Source: Eunapius fragilis
Lineage: Eukaryota > Porifera > Demospongiae > Spongillida > Spongillidae
Length of the DNA: 64,000 nt
Assembly: GCA_963681505.1 (NCBI GenBank)
Contig: OY811986.1
Location: 4,710,423-4,774,422, forward strand
Reading direction: 5' to 3'
Both the position numbers and the translations under genes were made by a program. This document shows, piece by piece, positions 35,901 to 47,900 of this stretch. The notes beneath the pieces were generated by a model. That model ran no database searches. It saw only the letters and a list, made by a program, of their open reading frames with translations, and was not told where the DNA came from. Position 1 is the first letter of the stretch. Every line of letters starts with the position of its first letter.

Positions 35901-38900
35901 AAGGAAAACAGCTTCTGGACACAGCGATGGAGCAGGCAATCCAATATCTTGAAGAGAACGAGTGTAAGCGCATATACAGTTTCATGCGTGCATGCTGCTC
36001 AATTACTATGCTCAAGCCCTCAAACAAAACCTACAAGATGAGAAGAGTAGAAACAAGGAATTCAAAGAAAAAATTGCGAACTTAGAAGCGATTATATCAA
36101 AGTTAGTTTGAATACTACATGTAGTGATCAATAGTATCGCATGGGCATGGCTGTACTTCCATGTAGGCAAAAGGTCGAAATCGAACGTACCAAGGAAGCC
36201 TTATATCTGACCTCCACCCCAATGATTCCCACTACGAGTACTGAATCTCAATGTGAACCAATATCCCCTATCATTGGTAGTGCTCAGTAGGGTAGGTTAT
36301 TGTAGTAGCAGGTACAGTGGTCTTAGTAATGATACCATGCATAACCAGGTTGGAGTTATTCATCACAAATGCAATGAGCTTGAGGTCTGGGAAGGATCAC
36401 AGGAGCTCCTGAATACAGATGATGAAGAGTTAAACCCAGAGAAAACTGTAGTAGAGGAAACCGACCTGGAGGATACAGATGTCAACATGCCAGAAAATAA
36501 GTAAGTGCATGGACTAGCATGTGAGATCATTCAGCAAAAGCAATACTTTTTACGGCATGATATTGCTGCATTAATTGCAGGAACACAAACCAAACAAATA
36601 AAAGAGTAAAGGGTCCTAGTTACAAGTACTTGGTCCCTATCAGAAAAAAAAAAGATCGCGACAAGCTGAATGCCAAACCTTGCCATGATTGTGAAAAGGT
36701 ACTGTTTAAAATGTTGTATACTCAAAAGCTTTAACACTTAGTTCCAATGCAGTGGTTTGCATCAGGAGCCGGTGGTATACACAAAGATCAAAGAGAACAT
36801 CTCAGGAGTGTGTGCAGACACAAGCATCTTCACCTACCACCTGACAGTGACCCTCGTGTGTGGGACATTAGTTTTCCTGACAGTGAAGAGTGTGAGCGCA
36901 TCATGGCTTTGTAGATCTGTCGTATTATCTTAACACCGCGTCCACGAGTAAAGTGGGTGAAAACGGCCAAAATTTGGGGGAGGTTTAAAATATAAAAGGT
37001 CCGCTGATTAACATTTTTCTTTTCTGACGCAGGATACTATTACTACAACTCTTGAGACAACATTTGATGCGTTCAGTGAGAGGACCATTGGTCTGCCGCA
37101 TGCTATCAACGAGCTGGCAAGTGACCGGTCGACATCAGTGGCATCCGATGTTTTGCTCGTCCAAAATGTTCCAAAAGTGCATAGTATATGAATTGAAATG
37201 AAACTGTGACTTTAGGATTGTCATTTGTGTAGAAAATCGTTTTACAAGCAAACCGTTGTATGTATCGGGGTGGACTCTATACTTTAGCGCTAGCGCGGCT
37301 GGTTAGTGAATAGGAGCGCCCAACATGTACTTCATGTAAATCAATCCATACTATACAATAAAAGTCCACTAGTCACTGTACCAGTGTTGGCTGCGAATGC
37401 ACTACTTCCCTATAGTCACTGGAACCAGGCTAGCTGTACACAATGTCGCGAGGCAAACTATTCAGTTCGATAAAATAGCATATCGGTCTACACACCATGC
37501 ATTGATAACGATAATAAAAATTTACTAAATGTTTGCTTTCTCTCTGACTTTTCTTTTTCTTTTTAGACTACTAACTTTGGTTTTGATTGCTTTGTCGTGT
37601 TCAAAGGGATGTGGTAGGCAAAGTGCAACCTTGAGATTTCTCAAGTAATTGAACTTGAGCTTTGTGAAAGTCTGGCGCATCTAACCACTGCTGCAAGAAC
37701 GCTTTGAACCATCGTACTCCATCCTGAACCACCTGATTCCTTTAGCAACACTTCACCTTTCCTCAAATCTTCGTTAGGCAGCTTCTTCTTGGTTGCTTGG
37801 CTCCATCCAAACGCTTGCCATAGATCATGCACTGTTTCTACCTGTTTAATAGATGGCTCCGTCCCAATGGTTCGCTCCTCTTGCTCTGTTGCCTTTGCAA
37901 TCTCAATTCTAGCCCTTTTCGCTGCATCTTGTTGCTCGCTGCCGGTCGATAGTCGCTTCGGACCACGTTGCCCAGAACTCCGAGCAAGCGCCACTCTAGG
38001 CTCTACCCCATCACAAGCACATCCGCATCTTTTGCATGCGCTGCCACACAATGGACATGATCCAACTTTGCATTTGCAACGATGAGGCTGTTCTGCAGAA
38101 TCCATTGATCCCGTAGATTAACTATTGGTGGTTAGTTAACTGCAGTATTTGGACTGGTCCCATCAGCTTCATCGCAATTGTTTGGAGAATTGGCATTTGT
38201 TTAAAGGATAAAAACGTGATTTTTATTTCTAGCACAAGTAAGTACGTGATCGGGAAGTGTTTTAGTATTCGTATTAGCATTCAAAATCCACTTTATACAT
38301 GCCTTTTTGAGTACCGAACCGCATTATTAAAAGTATGTACATCTCTTCTACAACACATCCATTTGGTACAGGATAGATTCTTAGTATAATTCAATAGGTT
38401 CTTGTACTAGAATTTCATATAGTGGTTACGACTGCATTACTAGCGGACCTTTTTTTTTTTTAAATGCCCCCAAATGGTGACCCAGATTACTCGTGGATGC
38501 GGTGTTAAATACAACATACATGTACGATTTTGAAAGTAACAGCAGCCAATTACACAGAGGGACCACAACATTTATGACAGGAAGTGATCATGTGACATAA
38601 ACACACCATCATAAACACAACCTCAGTCTCAGTTAGCTCTAGTTGTTGCTAGATGACGATTCGTCTTTGATAGCACATTCAGACACATAAGCACACAGTT
38701 GGTCACAACTGTAAAAGTGTGAGATAAAGGTATACATGTAAAGGTATGCTCTACACATACATCCAGCTACAAAACAGATAGTTGTGCCAAAAGGCATCCA
38801 CAGATACTATTGTGCCAAAAGAGACCCTGTAAGGTACATGTATACACAACACCTGCCTGGGTTATCTTATCTTGATAGGCATGGCCTAATCAATTTTGCT

Positions 38901-41900
38901 TATGTAAACTCATCCTTAGGGGGTATATGTACAAGTTTGACAACATTTTACAAACACACATTGGTGACACATTAGGAAGCACCATCATATGGGAACGTGG
39001 CAGAGGACCAGTTGTAAGGAGCAACATACATGTACTTTGAGGACAAACATAATGCTCATGATATGACACTTCAGTAAATCGAGCACTGTGTCCTTGCCAT
39101 GGAACAACTACATGTACATGTAACCGTAACCACTATTTCTATGCACAGAGGACCAATCACAAGACACTAATGTGTGCACATAGAAACAGCTAAAGAAAAT
39201 TCAAGGTGAACATAGGAATAGTATTTAGAGAGGAAAAATGAGAACTGTCAGCTGAATGCATGCTACTACATGTATGCATGTACACGTACCAATACATGTG
39301 TAGCAAACCACTAGCAAATGACTGTGTACGTACACGTACATGTACGAAGGTGCAGTCCACTGGGTGTAGGTAGGCTTTAAGGCAGGGAAAACCTGCAATC
39401 ACTCCTGTTCTAAACAGTCCTGTTGACGGAATGAAGAAACAAGTTGAGCACACATGGCAGTGCATAGGTGCAGCAAAACTGTGTACAAGTGCTGTGTGTA
39501 CAAGTGTTGTGCGCATGTATGTGTGGAGACAAGAAGCATGCACGTGTAGAGGTTCAATCCTATGGGGACATGATAAACGTACATTGTACTGTGTGCACAG
39601 CTGCACAACTAGATGTATAACAAACTACTAGGAAATGACTGTGTAAGTACACGTACATGTACGAAGGTGCAGTCCACTGGGTGTAGGTAGGCTTTAAGGC
39701 AGGGAAAACCTGCAATCACTCCTGTTCTAAACAGTCCTGTTGACGGAATGAAGAAACAAGTTGAGCACACATGGCAGTGCATAGGTGCAGCGAAACTGTG
39801 TACAAGTAAGTGCTGTGTGTACAAGTGTTGTGCGCATGTATGTGTGGAGACAAGAAGCATGCACGTGTAGAGGTTCAATCCTATGGGGACATGATAAACG
39901 TACATTGTACTGTGTGCACAGCTGCACAACTAGATGTATAACAAACTACTAGGAAATGACTGTGTAGGTACACGTACATGTACGAAGGTGCAGTCCACTG
40001 GGTGTAGGTAGGCTTTAAGGCAGGGAAAACCTGCAATCACTCCTGTTCTAAACAGTCCTGTTGACGGAATGAAGAAACAAGTTGAGCACACATGGCAGTG
40101 CATAGGTGCAGCAAAACTGTGTACAAGTGCTGTGTGTACAAGTGTTGTGCGCATGTATGTGTGGAGACAAGAAGCATGCACGTGTAGAGGTTCAATCCTA
40201 TGGGGACATGATAAACGTACATTGTACTGTGTGCACAGCTGCACAACTAGATGTATAACAAACTACTAGGAAATGACTGTGTAAGTACACGTACATGTAC
40301 GAAGGTGCAGTCCACTGGGTGTAGGTAGGCTTTAAGGCAGGGAAAACCTGCAATCACTCCTGTTCTAAACAGTCCTGTTGACGGAATGAAGAAACAAGTT
40401 GAGCACACATGGCAGTGCATAGGTGCAGCGAAACTGTGTACAAGTAAGTGCTGTGTGTACAAGTGTTGTGCGCATGTATGTGTGGAGACAAGAAGCATGC
40501 ACGTGTAGAGGTTCAATCCTATGGGGACATGATAAACGTACATTGTACTGTGTGCACAGCTGCACAACTAGATGTATAACAAACTACTAGGAAATGACTG
40601 TGTAGGTACACGTACATGTACGAAGGTGCAGTCCACTGGGTGTAGGTAGGCTTTAAGGCAGGGAAAACCTGCAATCACTCCTGTTCTAAACAGTCCTGTT
40701 GACGGAATGAAGAAACAAGTTGAGCACACATGGCAGTGCATAGGTGCAGCGAAACTGTGTACAAGTAAGTGCTGTGTGTACAAGTGTTGTGCGCATGTAT
40801 GTGTGGAGACAAGAAGCATGCACGTGTAGAGGTTCAATCCTATGGGGACATGATAAACGTACATTGTACTGTGTGCACAGCTGCACAACTAGATGTATAA
40901 CAAACTACTAGGAAATGACTGTGTAGGTACACGTACATGTACGAAGGTGCAGTCCACTGGGTGTAGGTAGGCTTTAAGGCAGGGAAAACCTGCAATCACT
41001 CCTGTTCTAAACAGTCCTGTTGACGGAATGAAGAAACAAGTTGAGCACACATGGCAGTGCATAGGTGCAGCGAAACTGTGTACAAGTGCTGTGTGTACAA
41101 GTGTTGTGCGCATGTATGTGTGGAGACAAGAAGCATGCACGTGTAGAGGTTCAATCCTATGGGGACATGATAAACGTACATTGTACTGTGTGCACAGCTG
41201 CACAACTAGATGTATAACAAACTACTAGCAAATGACTGTGTACGTACACGTACATGTACGAAGGTGCAGTCCACTGGGTGTAGGTAGGCTTTAAGGCAGG
41301 GAAAACCTGCAATCACTCCTGTTCTAAACAGTCCTGTTGACGGAATGAAGAAACAAGTTGAGCACACATGGCAGTGCATAGGTGCTGTGTACAAGTGCAT
41401 GCGTGTACGTGTTGTGTGTGCATGTGTTTAGGGTGCAGCACAGGGGTAGGGTGGAGTCCACTCAATAGCTAACTTAAAAGAGGGCCTGCTCCATGGCTGA
41501 CACTGTTCATGTAGCTGTAGGGTGGGTGGAGTCCACTCAAAAGAGAGTCCACTCCATCGCTAACACTGTTCACTGTAAGGAATGGGTGTAGGGTGCAGTG
41601 CGGGAGGTAGGGTGGAGGGGTCATAGCTGTACATGTGCATGTATCTGGCATAGGGGTCACATTATGGCTTTTTGCAGTAGTGTCACTCCACAGCTGCTTG
41701 CTATAAGTTAGACACATGTCTGTCTGCTTCACATATGTCATTGCTGTGTGGTTCTGCCATATGGGCCACTCCACAGCTGTTTGCCTGCCGTATGCTGGTC
41801 CACTCATTATCGTCGATGTCTGTCCACTGGGTCTGCAGTATAGGGTCCACTTCATACAGTAGATGTCCATTTACAGTAGATGTCTGCCACAGGGTCCACT

Positions 41901-44900
41901 CAGTAGGGTTCACTCGATACAGTATTCAGGTAGATATCTGCAGTAGAGTCTATTCCATGGTGCAGTGTTGATGTCCACTACCTACATGTATTGTCTACTA
42001 TTTGGTCTACTCCACACTCGTTTGTAGTTGTTCCACTGTCTTCTGGACACACCTATCTGCCTGCCATCTCTACAGCTGTTTACTGCTGGAGTCCATTCCA
42101 CAGCTCTGCCTGGTTTTGTTTCACAGTTATACTTATCCTCTGTCGTATTTTCTGCCATAGGGTCCATTGCATAGCTGCCTGCCTTAGGGTTACTCCATGC
42201 CGTCTGCTGCGGTGCTCATTCCACTGCTGTATGCCGTAGTATAGTAGCTGCGTACTGCATGTAGTTACTCCACTGTCTGCCATACTCCACAGCTGTCCAC
42301 TACGGGAACTCGTCTGCGGTGCTCCACAGCTAGTTACCGCTACCGCTCTCAAACTTCTTTGATCTTCGTCTTCGAAATCACAGGCGCAAAGCAAATTATT
42401 CAGGTCCCCAGACAACTTACATTGCGTCACAGTGATGGTGGGTGGATGTAGTTGAATATTCATGTATACATCGGTGAATGGAATCGGTTCGCGCAGATAC
42501 AACGGCGCGATTCGAGCGGGAAACTTGTACTTACTTTGCACAGCTGTATCTCCGCAACGGATAACATAAAAATTAACGAACAGAACAAATCAATAGCTGC
42601 AGGACCTCTCTACCGACAAACCGAATTTGGAGCGATTTGATTACTCCTGCCGAAAGTTATGGCGGGTTTGAACCCCTTGGGGTATCGGACATCGCGATAC
42701 TGGCATGGAGCATGTTCAAGATCCCAAAATGTATTTTACAATAGAGAAATGGTATAGTATGAAGTGCTGAAAATAGGAAGACGATAGCGTTAACCGTTCG
42801 GAAGTTATAGCATTTCAAACGTAATGCATTTTTATTATGCTTTATTATAATACACGCTAGGTCCCTTTTCTCGGAAACTTTCCCATATATCTGAACCTGC
42901 GTCAGCAGGTTCAATATAGGATTGATTGAGGAATGATGAATGTCATTAAAAATTTTAAATCGCGTCGGGAGAGACAACGGAGAAACGGATCACTTATCTC
43001 GTTGCAGCAATCGAACGACAGCACCAAGATCTACGTTTTAATGCTAGTTTCATGTCATTAAACTATGCGCTTCCAGACAAACAAAGAACCTGCTTCTCGT
43101 GCCCATTCCCAAAAAAATTGTTCGTCGTCGTCGTCTTCCTTAGGAAGGTATAACTCGAGCTACGAACGGTTTTAAAGAACGACAATAGTACCAATCTCTT
43201 CAGAATTTACCGGCACGTTATCCTAGCATGTCATTTGGACACATATCACATCTAGAAAGTAACTACAGCGAGAAATACCCTATTTTGTTGCAAGTTCTAT
43301 GGCCATCTAGCAAGTTCTAGCAAGTTCTTAATAAAATGTATAATTTTAGGGAGTATAAATACTCCAACAGGCACTAGATTTATTTGGTGTTCCTATCGCA
43401 GTTTAGTCGTTACCTTACTTTGGCTAGTGAAGTTGTTTTTCTAAAAATGCCTTCGCGTAATCAAAAGAAGAGATCTAAGCAACGAGCGGAATACCTCCAA
43501 AAACGAGAAGATATTTTATCACAAGAGAACAAGGCTAAAGCCCGAGCGCGCTACAAGGCCGACCCTGAAAAGAAGAAGGCCTCTGTACGCGACACCTACA
43601 ACGCAAATGCTGTATCTAAGCGTACTGCTAAAAGGCAGCGATATCAAGAGGGCGTCGAGGAGAACCGTGCTGCTAAAAGGCAGCGATATCAAGAGGGCGT
43701 CGAGGAGAACCGTGCTGCTAAAAGGCAGCGATATCAAGAGGGCGTCGAGGAGAACCGTGCTGCTAAAAGGCAGGGATATCAAGAGGGCGTCGAGGAGAAC
43801 CGTGCTGCTAAAAGGCAGCGATATCAAGAGGGCGTCGAGGAGAACCGTGCTGCTAAAAGGCAGCGATATCAAGAGGGCGTCGAGGAGAACCGTGCTGCTA
43901 AAAGGCGGATATACAGGGGCAATTCAGCTACCATTAAGGCAGCTAGAAGGAGTCGGTATTGGAAGGGTCGTAGAACTACCACTACCACCCAAAGGTATGT
44001 TATAGCATGCTGTATGTAGCATTTAAAATCTAAGGGCTGCTTTGCACGTGGCTCATGGCTTCCCTGTCATGCACACATTAACACATTTCTTGTATGCCTG
44101 CATACCGTATTATCAGATGTACAGTAAGGCTTCCCAGTTTCCTTGTACACGTAAAGGTCAATGTTTGTACAAAAGGTATTTGTGCATGCATCTGTGTCTG
44201 TACATTATTGTACAAGATATAAAAATTTAATTAAAATAAAATTGGTGATGTAGGATTTGTAGACAGCAATTGAGTAAAAAGTAAGAAAACAAGGAATTAC
44301 GGATATTAGGCATTCATTTAATTATAAATATTACAGACCTACATTTAGCACAGAATTTCAAGGAGGTAGATTTGCTAAATAATGTAGGTCTGTAATATTT
44401 ATAATTAAATGAATGCCTAATATCCGTAATTCCTTGTTTTCTTACTTTTTACTCAATTGCTGTCTACAAATCCTACATCACCAATTTTATTTTAATTAAA
44501 TTTTTATATCTTGTTTCACACATTTTTATGCTAGGCGCTGTACATGTAAGCCGGGATCCGCCTGTGGTAATAATAAACATGTATTATATCAGAGATACAT
44601 GTATTGAATAATCGTGCCGTGTAATGCAAGATTACTTCGCATGGCGAGGAAGTATTCATCCCTGCGCAATCACATGCATGCTCTTAACTAAACTGTTTTA
44701 ACTTGGTCGGAAGATCGATACGGCGCAATCGGTAGCCCTGCTATATAGCATTCAAAAAACATTAGTTGTAATTATAAATTTATAATAAAGTATACGGCCG
44801 AGCTCCGAGAGGCCCCCAGTACGGATGGGGCCATATTCCCCATGGGGCTGGGGCCAGCGGTGGCGCAGGTGGGAGCAGCGGAGCAGGGGCCAGCGGTGGA

Positions 44901-47900
44901 GCTGGGGCAAGCAGAGCGTGGGCCAGCGGAGCAGGGGCCAGCAGTGGCGCAGGTGGAGCTGGGGGCAGTGGCGGAGCTGAGGCCAGTGGAGCAGTGGCGG
45001 AGCTGGAGCCAGCAGAGCAGGGGCCAGCAGTGGCGCAGGTGGGAGCAGCGGAGCTGGGGCCAGCGGCGGATCTGGGGGCAGTGGCGGAGCTGGGGCCAGA
45101 GCTGGGGCAAGCAGGACCGGAGCAGGGACCAAGACCGGTATCGGAGAGTAGGGAGGGCCCTCCTCACCCGAGTCAACAGCAAACAGATTCTCAGCTTCTT
45201 CTGCTGTAACCTACAAGGGTAATAATATATATTATATAGATATAATGCCATGCATGCAAATCCTATGTACACATGCATACTTCTTCCATATCTTAAAGTA
45301 AAGAGTGAGTGAGAAAGTTGCTTTATATAAACCAAAACTGATCTAATACGAGGGAAGGATTAAATTATTGGAATGGCCTCCCATAATAAATGTGTTGAAC
45401 AAACCAACTATATATGCAGTGGTGGGGGTGGGGTTGAATTAAGACGGCCTGCATTTCAAATGGCTAGTATTTGCTGATATATGTGAAACTGCACACAATC
45501 ATGTGTAGAGAGAGGCCTAGGGTTGCTGCCACTTTAACTTATGCATGGGTAAAAATATATAAACTACAATGATGTACTTGAGAACACAGGAATGTTCAGG
45601 TTTGCAGCCATAGAGATTTTAAGTCCACATGCTGGGACACCATACATGGAATCATGCAGGAAGTTAGTTAGTCCTGCAAAGCATAAATCTCTTATCCAAA
45701 TTGAAAAGAGCTGCATGTAATAGGTAACTGGTTCCAGCTGAAAACAGGAGAACATCATGGAGGATGATTGGTGGTCCATGTGCATGTTTTAGCAGCCATA
45801 GAAGCTAGGTTTTAGACCACACACTGTGCCACCATATATGGAGGAAGGGGCAGGCTTGTGGTTTTATGAATGCAAAGTTGCAAGATAAATGTTGACACAG
45901 AGAAACATGTCCACATGCCATGCAGCTGTAGACTCCTTGACATATGAACACATACATGGGAGGGAGGCAAGCCTATTTTTAAGAGCAGTCTTGTATAGAG
46001 AACGTACATCAACTGATATAAGGATTGGATTGTGAGTTAAGCACAACATATAATTGTGTGAACTCATATTCCGGGGTTAGGGCCTATAGAGACAGATCCA
46101 TTAATTTACATGCAGTCAAGGTCACAGCTGCAACTCCATTTGCCATTTGATAATCCTGCAAAGCATAATGTCTTAGTCAGAGTGACAGCTCTTAAAAGAG
46201 CTGTAATTGGTTCCAGATGATGTACTGCAGAACCCAGGGAAGGATTGCTCCATGTTCAGGTTTGCAGCCACAGTATATGTGTCAAAGTTTAAGACCACAT
46301 GCTGGGACACCACACATGGAATCATGCAGGAAGTTAGTTAGTCCTGCAAAGCGAGGCAGATAGATAGCTCTTAAGAGAGGTGCATGTAATAGGTTCCAGC
46401 TGAAAATTAGAGATCATCATGGTCCTGCATGTTTTAGCAGCCATAGAAGCTATGGCACATACTGGGCCACCAAATATGGTATCCATACAGGAAGGAGGCA
46501 GGCATGTGGTTTTATAGACTGTACAGCTGTAAGATAAAATATTGTTTACACAGAGAACCTAGGGAACATGTTTTAGCAGCCATAGATGCTACATCCTGTA
46601 TGGCAAGGTTTAAAAGACACATGCTGGGCCACCATACTGTATATGGTATCCATTGACAGGCATGTGGTTTTATCCTTGCAAAAATATAATAGTCAACATT
46701 CACAGACATGTAGTGTGAATGCATGTGGTATAAAAATCCCCTCCGAGAGTATCAAAGCTGGCAAGCATATACTCCAATGCAAATTGATCTGGCGTTATTC
46801 GTTTTCCTATCTCGCAGACGAACACACGCACACGATACAATACATCGTTCCCATGCGTGTAGGACATATTGCATCCAAACATTGCAAACACTCCTACCTC
46901 ATAATATTTCTTTTCCTGCAGTATTGGGCCTTAGCGGTCTCCTTCTTACTTTCCGGATCAAGGCAGTATTGGGCCTTAGCGCTCTCTCTCTTACTTTCCG
47001 GATCAAGCCAGTATTGGGCCTTCATGCTATCCTTCTTACTCTCATGATCGGCTTTGTAGCGCTTCCTGTCGCAAGTCTTCTTTTTTTCATGCGCTTCTTG
47101 AAAACTGTCACGCTCCTCAATATCTTGCGACTCGCCAACATCATTTAACTTTGCGATCTTCTTTGCACGATTCTTTTCTCTTCGCGATCGACGTGACGGC
47201 ATTTTGAAGAAAACAAACCAGACACGTCAAGCTTTTGGTATACAACCGTGACAACAATTGAATAGTAACTGTAGCGCATGCACTATATGAAATACATGTG
47301 TTCAACCACACGTTCCCGCCCACTTTTATGTCTTCCAAAGGCCGATAAAATCTGTTGTGGGCTATACTAACAAAACTAAGTTTGCTAGAGATTGAAATTT
47401 GTGTCAAGCATAACTCTCGTTACTAACATAATAAAACAAATCCAACTCGACAATAAGTTTCTAACTTGTTGGTTCTAGTGCTTCCGCATAACGGCTAACA
47501 TTACACTTAAATCGTGACAAAGATGCAATGCAATAAACCTCTTATCCGAGCAAATCTTATCTTATCAGATCCGGAAGAAGAAGAAGAAGAAGGAGAAACT
47601 TTTTTTTAGGTTCGAGTGTGGGAACGAGAGAGCGTTATCTCTGTTGTCTGAGCTTTCTAAGCGTCGGCAGTTTGATTACATTGTAGGTAATTGTTGGCTG
47701 TATCCAAATACGCTCGCTAAAGTCCAACTGATTCTACGGTGCATCGGCAATAGTGGAATCTGGTGTTTTGCTAATCGTATTCATCACACTTCAAATCCTA
47801 CATAGGACCTACTAACGTAGGTCCTGATATTAGTTATCTGATGTTGAAGAAAGGACTAGACACGTGTTTATAGTACAAGTCTGTCATGCGCATCCACCCT

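Larger units (their letters stand above)
30929..42890. mobile_element. 12-kb palindrome-flanked unit (possible giant TIR element)
   Basis: Two nearly identical inverted arms (30929-34264 and 38917-42890) enclose 4,652 bp. Outer ends are ATATATGGGAAAGTTTCCGA and its complement. Inside are a transposase-like gene (minus), a CtIP/Sae2-like gene (plus) and a TTAA-type insert. The whole lies in the last intron of hexokinase, close to a small element with similar ends. A target duplication cannot be judged, because the ends abut AT repeats. The enclosed transposase-like ORF shows no complete catalytic domain, so the unit may be non-autonomous. An inverted segmental duplication, or an assembly error, is the alternative. 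Confidence 0.65.

Noticed and set aside
32400-41400. Many 66-138-codon ORFs in each 317/321-bp unit, identical in both arms
   Set aside because: Open in several frames on both strands, Cys/His/Thr-rich by composition, and present because the repeat period is divisible by three (321) or close to it. No start-context or domain support.
44842-45222. Plus-strand Gly/Gln/Ser-rich ORF in the GC-rich minisatellite
   Set aside because: The repeat leaves several frames open; the opposite strand has a better acidic lead-in after a splice acceptor, and even that is uncertain.
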